Below, one piece after another: positions 50,146-57,846 of a stretch of 64,000 nt of DNA (position 1 is its first letter; the number at the start of each line of letters is the position of its first letter). This stretch comes from Cypionkella sinensis (GTDB lineage: Bacteria; Pseudomonadota; Alphaproteobacteria; Rhodobacterales; Rhodobacteraceae): contig NZ_JBHRTO010000001.1 in NCBI RefSeq assembly GCF_042646385.1, positions 2,914,001 to 2,978,000 of the forward strand, read 5' to 3'. Position numbers and translations under genes: made by a program. The notes beneath the pieces were generated by a model that was not told the origin of the DNA, searched no databases, and saw only the letters and a program-made list of their open reading frames with translations.

Positions 50146-50766
50146 ATGCTGAAAATCTATGCGGGTTTGGCCGTTGTGGCGGTGGCAGGGCTTTTGGGTG
50201 GTACTTATTACGTGGCGCTGCAACGCTCGGCCAACGATCCTTTTGCTGATTGCCGCACCTCGGTTGTGGCGGGGGGCGCTGGCGATATCGGCGGGCCATT
50301 CACACTGGTGGACGAAGACGGCAAGACCGTGACCGACAAGGATGTTCTGGCCAAGCCGTCGCTGGTCTATTTTGGCTACAGCTTTTGCCCGGATGTGTGC
50401 CCGCTGGACAACGCGCGCAATGCCGAAGCGGTGGATCTTCTGAAAGCCAAGGGGCTTGATGTGACCCCGGTTTTCATCACCATCGACCCAGAGCGCGACA
50501 CGCCCGAAGCCCTGAAAGATTTCACCGCCAATCTGCATCCCAACATGATTGGCCTGACTGGCACGCCCGAACAGGTGCAGGCCGCCTCGCGCGCCTACAA
50601 GACCTATTACAAAAAGCAAGAAACCGGGGATCAGTATTATCTGATGGACCATTCGACCTTCACTTATCTGATGTTGCCGGGAACCGGTTTTGCAGATTTC
50701 TTCACGCGCGATGACACTGCACAGCAAATCGCAGATCGTACCGCGTGTTTTATCGAGAAAAGCTAG
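50146..50766 (+). CDS. senC: SCO1/SenC (PrrC) copper chaperone
   Basis: Membrane-anchored protein that delivers copper to the CuA or CuB site of cytochrome c oxidase. The 206-residue product has an N-terminal membrane anchor (MLKIYAGLAVVAVAGLLGGTYYVAL), a thioredoxin-like fold with the CxxxC copper motif YSFCPDVCPLD, and the copper-ligand His in LMDHSTFTYLM. I choose this ATG because GAGGG precedes it; an ATG 21 bases upstream is possible. It is divergent from regB and followed by regA, the conserved order. The 91-bp gap to regB should hold both promoters; I cannot fix the RegA sites there. Confidence 0.95.
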   Translation: MLKIYAGLAVVAVAGLLGGTYYVALQRSANDPFADCRTSVVAGGAGDIGGPFTLVDEDGKTVTDKDVLAKPSLVYFGYSFCPDVCPLDNARNAEAVDLLKAKGLDVTPVFITIDPERDTPEALKDFTANLHPNMIGLTGTPEQVQAASRAYKTYYKKQETGDQYYLMDHSTFTYLMLPGTGFADFFTRDDTAQQIADRTACFIEKS

Positions 50767-50773
50767 CCGCGAT

Positions 50774-50802
50774 TTGACGCAAGGGGTCGCGCGGCCTAAG
50801 TT
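50774..50802 (+). promoter_or_regulatory. Candidate sigma-70 promoter of regA
   Basis: TTGACG and TAAGTT separated by 17 bp, in the gap between senC and regA, ending 24 bp before the regA start. Suggests regA can be transcribed apart from senC. Confidence 0.4.
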
Positions 50803-50826
50803 GAAATAAGCAGAACGGGGGATTTC

Positions 50827-51381
50827 ATGGCAGACGATCTTGGCGCAGAACTGGGACCGGATCGCAGCTTGTTGCTGGTCGATGACGATGAGGTATTCGT
50901 CAAGCGTTTGGCCAAAGCGATGGAAAAGCGTGGTTTCCTGCCCGAGACCGCCGGAAGCGTTGCCGCAGGCCGTGCAATCGCCTTGGCGCGCCCGCCTGCT
51001 TATGCGGTGATTGACTTGCGTCTTGAAGATGGCAACGGGCTGGATGTCGTCGAAACCCTGCGCGAGCGTCGGCCAGATAGCCGGATCGTGGTGCTGACGG
51101 GCTATGGCGCGATTGCCACGGCAGTCGCCGCGGTGAAGATTGGTGCGACCGACTATCTGTCAAAACCCGCAGACGCCAATGATGTAACCCAAGCCTTGCT
51201 TGCCAAGGGCGCTGCGATTCCCACACCGCCCGAAAATCCCATGTCGGCAGATCGCGTGCGCTGGGAGCATATTCAACGGGTATATGAGATGTGCGATCGC
51301 AACGTCTCGGAAACGGCACGTAGACTTTCAATGCATCGCCGCACCTTGCAGCGAATTCTTGCCAAAAGAAGTCCGAAATAA
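50827..51381 (+). CDS. regA: Global redox response regulator RegA (PrrA)
   Basis: Response regulator of the RegB system, 184 residues. The receiver domain has acidic LLVDDDEVFVKRL, the phospho-acceptor Asp63 in AVIDLRLEDGNGLDVVETL, and the LTGYG and SKPAD switch and lysine motifs. A proline-rich linker leads to a Fis-type helix-turn-helix near the C-terminus (RVYEMCDRNVSETARRLSMHRRTLQRIL), highly conserved in RegA/PrrA/ActR. GGGGG Shine-Dalgarno lies before the ATG. hvrA follows after 67 bp. Confidence 0.97.
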   Translation: MADDLGAELGPDRSLLLVDDDEVFVKRLAKAMEKRGFLPETAGSVAAGRAIALARPPAYAVIDLRLEDGNGLDVVETLRERRPDSRIVVLTGYGAIATAVAAVKIGATDYLSKPADANDVTQALLAKGAAIPTPPENPMSADRVRWEHIQRVYEMCDRNVSETARRLSMHRRTLQRILAKRSPK

Positions 51382-51448
51382 ACCGACTCTTGAATAAAAA
51401 CCTCATTCGGCTTAGAACGCGGCAAACTTATCCTGAAAGGATGCTGAC

Positions 51449-51763
51449 ATGGCCATTGATATCAACAATCTGTCGCTTAAAGAGTTGAAAGATTTGCAAT
51501 CTCAAGTGGCAAAGGCCATTGCGAATTTTGAAGATCGCAAAAAGAAAGAGGCGCTTGCCGAGATTGAAGAATTTGCCCGCGCAAAAGGCTTCTCTCTGGC
51601 AGAATTGACCGGCGCTTCGGTCACGCGCAAGCGGTCTCCGGCTGTTGCGAAATATGCCAATCCTGATGATGCGTCGGACACCTGGTCAGGCCGTGGTCGC
51701 AAACCGCGTTGGTTCGCCGCTGCATTGGCTGCTGGCAAGCAACCCGACGATATGGCGATCTGA
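51449..51763 (+). CDS. hvrA: H-NS family nucleoid-associated protein HvrA (Spb)
   Basis: Small H-NS-type DNA-binding protein that in Rhodobacter modulates photosynthesis and nitrogen-fixation genes. The 104-residue product has an N-terminal oligomerisation coiled coil (LSLKELKDLQSQVAKAIANFEDRKKKEAL) and the C-terminal DNA-binding signature DTWSGRGRKPRWFAAAL. Position after regA matches the senC-regA-hvrA operon of R. capsulatus. The AAAGGA Shine-Dalgarno is at good spacing. Confidence 0.93.
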   Translation: MAIDINNLSLKELKDLQSQVAKAIANFEDRKKKEALAEIEEFARAKGFSLAELTGASVTRKRSPAVAKYANPDDASDTWSGRGRKPRWFAAALAAGKQPDDMAI

Positions 51764-51798
51764 TCGCTTATCCAACCTTTGTGTGATTCACGGTTATG

Positions 51799-51821
51799 GG
51801 CCGCCCTAAATGGCGGCCTTT
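51799..51821 (+). terminator. Terminator of hvrA overlapping the LysR gene end
   Basis: Stem GGCCGCC with GGCGGCC, 6-base loop, then TTT. It overlaps the stop codon of the convergent LysR gene. Confidence 0.7.
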
Positions 51822-52681
51822 AGCCATTTCATAAAGGTTTTCAACTCGGCACGTTTTGGCCCCGGTCTGGTCACAAGATAATAGGCCAGACTTTCATCCT
51901 TGATTTCGCCCACTGCAATCAGATCGCCGGTTGCCAGATCCTTTTCCATCAGTGCTGCGGCTTCAACATGCAGACCCAATCCTTGCCGTGCGGCTGAAAG
52001 TGCCAATTCCTCGGTGGGAATATAGGTGATGTTCATCGCATCCGGCTTTAGCCCAAAGCTGCGCAGCCAAACCAGCGCTTCGGGCCAATCCGGCTCAATC
52101 ACCCACGGCATCGATGACATCTCGGCAGGCGTCAGGTTTTTGCGCCCTTGCAACAGCGACGGTGCCGCGACGATGATATACTGCGCCGAGGTCAGAAAAT
52201 CCGCCTCGACCCCCGGCCATTTGCCGTCTCCAAAGCGAATGGCCAGATCAAGCCCGTCGCGGCGCAGATCCATCACGCGATGTTCGGGATGCAGCGACAG
52301 GCCAATTTCGGGATGTGCTTTCCAGAACGCCCCCAGTCGCGGGATCAGCCATTGCGCGGCGAAAGCCGGGGTCAGCGTCACCCGCAACGGCGCATTGGGA
52401 TCAGCACCGCGCAACTCGTTCACCGCAACTTCGATGCCGTGAAAGCCATCGGTCAGCGCCTGCGCCAGCTTTGCCCCCTCAGCCGTCAGCGCCAGCCCGC
52501 GCCCCTGCCGATAGATCAACTCGCGCCCCAGATCGGCCTCCAGACAGCGCACCTGTTGGGCGATCGCAGCATGGGTCACATTTAGATCGCGCGCCGCCCG
52601 CGAAAAGTTCTGCAACCGCGCTGCCGCCTCAAACGCCCGCAGCGCAGTCAGCGAGGGAAAGCTTTTCCAATCCACAGACAT
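51806..52681 (-). CDS. LysR-family transcriptional regulator (GcvA-like)
   Basis: The 291-residue protein begins MSVDWKSFPSLTALRAFEAAARLQNFSRAARDLNVTHAAIAQQVRCLEADLG, the LysR winged helix-turn-helix in the GcvA subfamily style (SFPSLTALRAFEA). A periplasmic-binding-protein-like effector domain follows (PLRVTLTPAFAAQWLIPRLGAFWKAHPEIGLSLHPEHRVMDL). Its effector and targets are unknown. LysR proteins often control the divergent gene, here a 42-residue ORF. I use the ATG of MSVDWK and ignore a short upstream extension. Confidence 0.9.
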   Translation of the reverse strand: MSVDWKSFPSLTALRAFEAAARLQNFSRAARDLNVTHAAIAQQVRCLEADLGRELIYRQGRGLALTAEGAKLAQALTDGFHGIEVAVNELRGADPNAPLRVTLTPAFAAQWLIPRLGAFWKAHPEIGLSLHPEHRVMDLRRDGLDLAIRFGDGKWPGVEADFLTSAQYIIVAAPSLLQGRKNLTPAEMSSMPWVIEPDWPEALVWLRSFGLKPDAMNITYIPTEELALSAARQGLGLHVEAAALMEKDLATGDLIAVGEIKDESLAYYLVTRPGPKRAELKTFMKWLKAAI

Positions 52682-52778
52682 GATAGCTAACCTAACAGTT
52701 GGAAAATTTCGCTGACTCGGAGGCCGCGCCAAAATGCGCTATAAAAACCCTATGACGACACGAATACAGGAGCAAGTC

Positions 52779-52907
52779 ATGTTAAACATTCTCGCAGATG
52801 CCCTGCTGATCGCCCTGCGCGGCAGCCCGGCCCCCACCCCGCGCGATCGCTTTCCGACCCGCCCGACGGAAACCCGTTGGACCAAGCAAAACAGCGAACG
52901 GTTCTAG
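52779..52907 (+). CDS. Small ORF divergent from the LysR gene
   Basis: A 42-residue product with an AGGAG Shine-Dalgarno at six-base spacing to its ATG. It begins MLNILADALLIALRGSPAP and ends in a basic, Arg/Thr-rich tail (TETRWTKQNSERF), with a short hydrophobic N-terminal helix that could be amphipathic. An in-frame ATG 27 bases upstream has no Shine-Dalgarno. It is divergent from the LysR regulator, as a regulated target would be, and its stop overlaps the convergent HD-domain gene by three to four bases. I do not recognise a family. Confidence 0.5.
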   Translation: MLNILADALLIALRGSPAPTPRDRFPTRPTETRWTKQNSERF

Positions 52908-53497
52908 ATCTTGAGTGCCGCCAGCAATTCCAAATGCCGCGCGACATAATCCGCCCGCACCTGTGCGGGCGGTCTCAATTTGATCTCTAGCCCACGCATC
53001 ACCGCAGAATCTGGTCGCCCGAACAGCTTGTCGGCCTCACTTTCCGAAAACCCCGCGATCTGCACCGCCTCCAGCCAAGCCGAAATCTTGTCCGCCGCCT
53101 TGATCGCTTTCTTCACCAGCACAGGCAGCACCGCAGGCAGACCAAAGCGCAGATGCACCGCCGCCGTCAGCCGCAAATCCAATTCGCCATAATTCGGGCC
53201 AACCGCCGATTTCACCGGGCTGATCATATCGCCGATCACATATTCCGGCGCATCATGCAGCAGTGCGGCCAGTTGCCACCTAACATTCGCCGGGTTCTGC
53301 CGCGCGTAAATCTGCTCGACCAGCAGCGAATGTTCCGCCACCGAATAGGCGAAGTCCCCCCGCGTTTGCCCGTTCCAGCGCGCCACAAACGCCAGCCCAT
53401 GCGCAATATCTTCAATCTCGATATCCATCGGCGTCGGGTCCAGCAGGTCAAGCCTGCGCCCAGACAGCATCCGTTGCCATGCGCGTGGTTGTTTCAT
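52904..53497 (-). CDS. HD-domain phosphohydrolase (YfbR-like)
   Basis: The 197-residue product has HD-superfamily metal motifs SVAEHSLLVEQ (His), LAALLHDAPEYVIGDM (His-Asp) and a later Asp in KAADKISAWLE. Resemblance is to YfbR-type 5'-nucleotidases that dephosphorylate deoxynucleoside monophosphates; the exact substrate is not proven. The start MKQPRAWQRMLSGRRLDLL is the family start, with a run of G residues as Shine-Dalgarno; upstream ATGs in frame are not used. It converges with the small ORF and diverges from ahcY. Confidence 0.85.
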   Translation of the reverse strand: MKQPRAWQRMLSGRRLDLLDPTPMDIEIEDIAHGLAFVARWNGQTRGDFAYSVAEHSLLVEQIYARQNPANVRWQLAALLHDAPEYVIGDMISPVKSAVGPNYGELDLRLTAAVHLRFGLPAVLPVLVKKAIKAADKISAWLEAVQIAGFSESEADKLFGRPDSAVMRGLEIKLRPPAQVRADYVARHLELLAALKI

Positions 53498-53599
53498 GCT
53501 GCCCCCTTTTGCCATTTTGGTGCCATTCAACGCCCGTGTTGTCGAGAGCCCCTGTAAATGCTATCTGCCCCGCAACCATAGGATCAAGGAGTGCGCCAG

Positions 53600-54988
53600 A
53601 TGGCGAATGATTACGTTGTAAAAGACATTGCGCTGGCCGCGTTCGGCCGCAAGGAACTGACCATCGCCGAAACCGAAATGCCGGGCCTGATGGCCTGCCG
53701 CGAAGAGTTCGGCGCATCCAAGCCGCTGAAAGGCGCGCGCATTGTCGGTTCGCTGCACATGACGATCCAGACCGCCGCGCTGATCGAAACGCTGGTGGCT
53801 TTGGGCGCTGATGTGCGCTGGGCATCTTGCAACATCTTCTCGACCCAGGATCACGCAGCCGCCGCCATTGCCGCCGCCGGAATCCCGGTCTTTGCGGTGA
53901 AGGGCCAGACCCTGACCGAGCATTGGGATTACCTCGACAAAAGCTTCATGTTCCCCGAAGGCGCGAACATGATCCTCGACGATGGCGGTGACGCCACGCT
54001 CTACGTTCTGCTGGGCGCGCGCGCCGAGGCTGGTGAAGAGATCATCCCGGTGCCGCAATCCGAGGAAGAAGAAGTCATCAAGAAGCAGATTGCCAAGCGG
54101 ATGAAAGAAACCCCCGGTTTCTTCACCAAGACCAAGGCGGCGATCAAAGGCGTGTCCGAAGAAACCACCACGGGCGTTCATCGCCTGTATGAACTGCACA
54201 AGAACGGCCAACTGCCGTTCCCGGCGATCAACGTCAACGACTCTGTCACCAAGTCGAAATTCGACAACAAATACGGCTGCAAGGAATCGCTGGTTGATGG
54301 CATCCGCCGCGCCACCGACACGATGATGGCCGGCAAGGTTGCTGTGGTCTGCGGTTATGGCGACGTGGGCAAAGGCTCGGCTGCGTCCCTGCGTGGCGCC
54401 GGTGCCCGTGTGAAAGTCACCGAAGTTGACCCGATCTGCGCACTGCAAGCCGCGATGGATGGCTATGAAGTCACCCTGCTGGAAGACGAAGTGGCATCCG
54501 CCGACATCTTCATCACCACCACCGGCAACCGCGACGTGATCCGCATCGAGCATCTGCGCGAGATGAAGGATATGGCCATCGTCGGCAACATCGGCCACTT
54601 CGACAACGAAATTCAGGTGGCCAGCCTGCGCAACCACAAATGGACCAACATCAAGGAACAAGTGGACATGATCGAGATGCCCTCGGGCAATCGCATCATC
54701 CTGCTGTCGGAAGGCCGCTTGCTGAACCTTGGCAACGCCACCGGCCACCCGTCTTTCGTGATGTCGGCCTCGTTCACCAACCAGGTTCTCGCGCAGATCG
54801 AACTGTGGACCAAGGGCGAAACCTATGCCCCCGGCGTCTATATTCTGCCGAAAGAACTGGATGAGAAAGTCGCTCGCCTGCATCTGAAGAAGATCGGCGT
54901 CAAGCTGACAGAGCTGCGCAAAGATCAAGCCGACTATATCGGCGTCAAGGTCGAAGGCCCGTTCAAGGCCGAGCATTACCGCTACTGA
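53600..54988 (+). CDS. ahcY: Adenosylhomocysteinase
   Basis: NAD-dependent hydrolysis of S-adenosylhomocysteine to adenosine and homocysteine, keeping methylation reactions running. The 462-residue product has SLHMTIQTAALIETL and WASCNIFSTQDHAAAAIA, the substrate region NVNDSVTKSKFDNKYGC, and the NAD motif VVCGYGDVGKGSAAS. It ends in the conserved GPFKAEHYRY tail (Lys and Tyr contact NAD). The ATG has AAGGAG eight bases upstream, favoured over a GTG nine bases earlier. I do not see an SAH riboswitch in the 102-bp leader. Confidence 0.98.
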   Translation: MANDYVVKDIALAAFGRKELTIAETEMPGLMACREEFGASKPLKGARIVGSLHMTIQTAALIETLVALGADVRWASCNIFSTQDHAAAAIAAAGIPVFAVKGQTLTEHWDYLDKSFMFPEGANMILDDGGDATLYVLLGARAEAGEEIIPVPQSEEEEVIKKQIAKRMKETPGFFTKTKAAIKGVSEETTTGVHRLYELHKNGQLPFPAINVNDSVTKSKFDNKYGCKESLVDGIRRATDTMMAGKVAVVCGYGDVGKGSAASLRGAGARVKVTEVDPICALQAAMDGYEVTLLEDEVASADIFITTTGNRDVIRIEHLREMKDMAIVGNIGHFDNEIQVASLRNHKWTNIKEQVDMIEMPSGNRIILLSEGRLLNLGNATGHPSFVMSASFTNQVLAQIELWTKGETYAPGVYILPKELDEKVARLHLKKIGVKLTELRKDQADYIGVKVEGPFKAEHYRY

Positions 54989-55044
54989 TTTTCGCAAAAC
55001 CACAAGATGTTGTGGAAATCGCGCTAAAATCAGGCGAATAGCAC

Positions 55045-55070
55045 AAGTCATTCCCAGATGGGAATGACTT
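55045..55070. other. 11-bp perfect inverted repeat downstream of ahcY
   Basis: Arms AAGTCATTCCC and GGGAATGACTT with a 4-base loop and no U-tract. It lies 57 bp after ahcY and before the terminator at 55115, inside the same 3' region. It may be an mRNA 3' structural element or a binding site. Confidence 0.6.
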
Positions 55071-55114
55071 TCGCAGATCAGGCAAGGGCTTTGTCCAATC
55101 GTCTCTTACACCAA

Positions 55115-55143
55115 AAAGGCCCGGGGGCGATCCTTGGGCCTTT
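55115..55143 (+). terminator. Terminator of ahcY
   Basis: Stem AAAGGCCC with GGGCCTTT around a 13-base loop, followed by GTC. The A and T flanks suit both directions. Beyond it, 55144-55292 holds a smaller CGCAGG/CCTGCG hairpin but no gene. Confidence 0.65.
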
Positions 55144-55292
55144 GTCATGCCGCCTGTCTCAGATGCCTTCCGCGCAGGGGGGAACCTGCGGCCATATTTC
55201 CCTTTGAGCGTTTTATTCCATCGCCTACTGTGCGCCCACCCTGCCCGAAGCGGCAGCTTTCAACGGTGTGAAAAAAACGAGGGGAGAATAGA

Positions 55293-55637
55293 ATGAGCAA
55301 GCGTGACGATCTGATCGCGAAATATGCCGAAGATCTGAAGACCAAGTGCAAGATCAATCCTGACATGGATCTGCTGACCAAAGTCACCATCGGCTGCGGC
55401 CCCGCGATCTATAGTGCCGACAGCGAAACCGTCGCAGCTTCGGACAAGTCCGAGTTGGAAACCGTCAAGAACAACTTCCTCGTCAAAAAGCTGGGTCTGA
55501 CCGACAGCCCCGCCTTGATGGAGGCGATCAACGCCGTGATCGACACCTATGGCCGGGGCGAGCGCAACAAATATCGCGCCGTGGTCTATTACATGCTGAC
55601 CAAGCATTTCGGCAAAGAAGCCATCTACAACAAGTAA
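55293..55637 (+). CDS. DUF2853 family protein
   Basis: A 114-residue soluble protein, MSKRDDLIAKYAEDLKTKCKINPDMDLLTKVTIGCGPAIYSADSETVA at the start, then SELETVKNNFLVKKLGLTDSPALMEAINAVIDTYGRGERNKYRAVVYYMLTKHF. This matches the DUF2853 family, which is of known fold but unknown function. AGGGGAG lies at good spacing before the ATG. It is followed by two tandem repeat arrays and the Fsr-type transporter gene. Confidence 0.85.
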   Translation: MSKRDDLIAKYAEDLKTKCKINPDMDLLTKVTIGCGPAIYSADSETVAASDKSELETVKNNFLVKKLGLTDSPALMEAINAVIDTYGRGERNKYRAVVYYMLTKHFGKEAIYNK

Positions 55638-55645
55638 TCTGCGCG

Positions 55646-55702
55646 CCATACTGGTTTGCCAGACCCATACTGGTTTGTCAGACCCATACTGGTTTGTCAG
55701 AC
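55646..55702 (+). repeat. Three tandem copies of a 19-bp repeat
   Basis: Units at 55646, 55665 and 55684 read CCATACTGGTTTGTCAGAC, the first having C for T at position 14. Each contains a small CTGG-loop-YCAG inverted repeat. They lie between the DUF2853 gene and the Fsr exporter. Confidence 0.9.
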
Positions 55703-55732
55703 ATTGCCATTTCCAGAAAGCCGCGCGATTGT

Positions 55733-55784
55733 GCGGGGCTTTCTGCGAAAGGTCTTTCGCGGGGCTTTCTGCGAAAGGTCTTTC
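55733..55784 (+). repeat. Two tandem copies of a 26-bp repeat before the exporter start
   Basis: Identical units at 55733-55758 and 55759-55784. Each contains GCGAAAG, and the unit junctions form GCGAAAG-2-CTTTCGC inverted repeats. The second copy ends one base before the exporter ATG and supplies its GAAAGG Shine-Dalgarno. Confidence 0.9.
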
Positions 55785-55785
55785 C

Positions 55786-56982
55786 ATGTCTGCCGCCCCT
55801 CACCCCACGCAATCCGCTGACGCTACGGTGGTTCCGATCATTCTGGCTGTCGCCTTGGGGCATCTTCTGAATGATCTGATGCAATCCCTGATCCCGGCAG
55901 CCTATCCGCTGCTGAAGGATAACCTCGCGTTGTCCTTTGCGCAGATCGGCCTGATCACCTTGGTATTTCAGGGCACGGCCTCGATCCTGCAACCCTTGGT
56001 CGGGCTTTACACCGACAAACGCCCCCTTCCTTACGCTTTGGCCGCCGGCATGGCCTCTACCGGCGTCGGGCTGGTGCTGCTGGCCCATGCGCAAAGTTTT
56101 GAGGCCGTGCTGGCCTCTGTCGCGATGATCGGACTTGGCTCGTCGATCTTCCACCCCGAGGCATCGCGGATCGCCCGTCTGGCTGCAGGAATGCGCCCCG
56201 GATTTGCACAATCCATGTTTCAGGTCGGCGGCAACGCCGGATCGGCGCTTGGCCCCTTGGCCGCCGCCTTTGTGGTGATGGAGCGTGGGCAAGTCTCGAT
56301 CGAATGGTTCGCGGGTGTGGCGATGCTGGGCATGGCGCTGCTGTGGCTGGTGGGCCGCTGGTATACGGCTGTCGGCGCTGGTCGCGCACTCGCCCGTCGC
56401 AGCCGCGCCCGTGCGGCCGTGGCGGTGCCAAAGGCGACGGTGCAGTTGGGGATGTTCCTGCTGATCGTGCTGATGACCTCGAAATTCCTCTATTCGGTTT
56501 CGCTGTCGAACTACTACACCTTCTACCTGATTGAGCGTTTTGGCCTGACCGTCGGTCAATCCCAAGTCTGCCTGTTCATCTTCTTGGCTGCCGTAGCCGC
56601 CGGCACCATCATCGGCGGCCCCATCGGTGACAGGATCGGTCGCCGCAAGGTGATCCTGTGGTCGATCCTTGGCATCCTGCCCTTGACGCTGGCCATGCCC
56701 TATCTGCCCTTGGTGCCAACCGTTGTGGTTGCGGCCTTGGCGGGTCTGATGCTGGCCTCTGCCTTCCCCGCGATGGTGGTCTATGCGCAGGATCTGATGC
56801 CGCAAAGCACTGGCATGGTGGCGGGCTTGCTGTTCGGGCTGGCCTTTGGCATCGCGGCCTTTGGTGCAGCGGGCTTGGGCGTTCTGGCCGATGCCTGGGG
56901 CATTGTCGCGGTCTACAAGATTTGCGCCTACCTGCCCCTGCTGGGCTTGGCTGCATTCTTCCTGCCTGACGTAAAGCACTGA
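55786..56982 (+). CDS. Fsr-type MFS transporter (fosmidomycin resistance family)
   Basis: Proton-driven efflux protein of the Fsr family, 398 residues and about twelve hydrophobic segments. Family motifs include VALGHLLNDLMQSLIPAAYPLLKD, LVFQGTASILQPLVGLYTDKRP, GLGSSIFHPEASRIARLAAG and the MFS loop GPIGDRIGRRKVILWS. It begins directly after the second 26-bp repeat, so repeat changes could alter its ribosome-binding site or leader. Natural substrate is unknown. Confidence 0.9.
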   Translation: MSAAPHPTQSADATVVPIILAVALGHLLNDLMQSLIPAAYPLLKDNLALSFAQIGLITLVFQGTASILQPLVGLYTDKRPLPYALAAGMASTGVGLVLLAHAQSFEAVLASVAMIGLGSSIFHPEASRIARLAAGMRPGFAQSMFQVGGNAGSALGPLAAAFVVMERGQVSIEWFAGVAMLGMALLWLVGRWYTAVGAGRALARRSRARAAVAVPKATVQLGMFLLIVLMTSKFLYSVSLSNYYTFYLIERFGLTVGQSQVCLFIFLAAVAAGTIIGGPIGDRIGRRKVILWSILGILPLTLAMPYLPLVPTVVVAALAGLMLASAFPAMVVYAQDLMPQSTGMVAGLLFGLAFGIAAFGAAGLGVLADAWGIVAVYKICAYLPLLGLAAFFLPDVKH

Positions 56983-56998
56983 TCCATCGAATTTGCGC

Positions 56999-57022
56999 CA
57001 AATGCCGGACACTCGGCATTTG
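56999..57022. terminator. Possible terminator after the Fsr gene
   Basis: Perfect 9-bp stem (CAAATGCCG with CGGCATTTG) and 6-base loop. No strong U-tract follows. The remaining gap to 57157 has a nested AGGACC/GGTCCT pairing but no gene. Confidence 0.5.
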
Positions 57023-57157
57023 CGCGACTCGGGCGTTTTGGCTAGCTTGAACGAACAGGCAGTAGCCTAGGACCTTTTACAGAACACGTGTGGTGCTGAG
57101 GGTAGCACGTGGGGTGGATGGGGGGTCCTTTAGGGGTAACGGGCCTCCCATTTCCAA

Positions 57158-57574
57158 TCATGCCAAACCACCCAGATCACAGATGATCCGCCATTCGTCC
57201 GCCGTGACCGGCTGCACCGACAGGCGAGAATTGTTGATCAGAACCATCTTTTCCAGCCCCGGCTGCACCTTGCACGTCTCCAGCGTCACGGGGCGCAGCA
57301 AGGGCTGCACCGCACGGATGCACACACAATCCCAGCGTGGATCATCGGTGGTGCTATCGGGCTGCGATTCCCGGCACACCTCGACAATGCCAACAATCTC
57401 TTTGCCGATGTTAGAGTGGTAGAAAAACCCGCGGTCCCCCACCTTCATCGCCCGCATATTGTTGCGCGCCTGATAGTTGCGCACGCCATGCCATTCTTCC
57501 CCCGCATCGCCCCGCGCAACCTGATCAGGCCAGCCCCAGGTGTCAGGTTCGGATTTGAACAGCCAGTAGCCCAT
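57158..57574 (-). CDS. EVE domain protein
   Basis: The 138-residue protein begins MGYWLFKSEPDTWGWPDQVARGDAGEEWHGVRNYQARNNMRAMKVGDRGFFYHSN, the EVE (thymocyte nuclear protein 1-like) signature. EVE domains have a PUA-like fold and bind modified bases in DNA or RNA. No nuclease or restriction partner is adjacent. It overlaps the YciI-family stop by one base (TGATG), so the two are coupled. Confidence 0.9.
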   Translation of the reverse strand: MGYWLFKSEPDTWGWPDQVARGDAGEEWHGVRNYQARNNMRAMKVGDRGFFYHSNIGKEIVGIVEVCRESQPDSTTDDPRWDCVCIRAVQPLLRPVTLETCKVQPGLEKMVLINNSRLSVQPVTADEWRIICDLGGLA

Positions 57575-57843
57575 CAGCCGATGACCTTCTTCCATTCGCT
57601 GATCATCACGCTTTCAAACAACCCAGCCAAAGCATAAGGGTCCGCCGCCGCCCAGGCTTCTGCCTCGGCCAAGGTCTCAACATTCAGCACCACAAGGCTG
57701 CCCGTCATCGCACCTTCGTGCAGAAACGGCCCCGCCATTTCCACCACACCGGATGCCTCAATATGCGCCAGATGCGCGGCGCGGTTGTCCAGCCGGGTTT
57801 GCAGATGGCCGGGTTTGTCTTTGCAGATAAGGGCGACGCGCAT
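57574..57843 (-). CDS. YciI family protein
   Basis: An 89-residue dimeric ferredoxin-like protein with the YciI pattern MRVALICKDKPGHLQTRLDNRAAHLAHIEASGVV, ending DPYALAGLFESVMISEWKKVIG. The catalytic role in this family is not established. It lies three bases after gpsA and overlaps the EVE gene. Confidence 0.9.
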   Translation of the reverse strand: MRVALICKDKPGHLQTRLDNRAAHLAHIEASGVVEMAGPFLHEGAMTGSLVVLNVETLAEAEAWAAADPYALAGLFESVMISEWKKVIG

Positions 57844-57846
57844 CGG

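Noticed and set aside
53498..53599. S-adenosylhomocysteine riboswitch upstream of ahcY
   Set aside because: I could not find the conserved pseudoknot-like elements in this 102-bp leader, which is C-rich with no clear long pairings.
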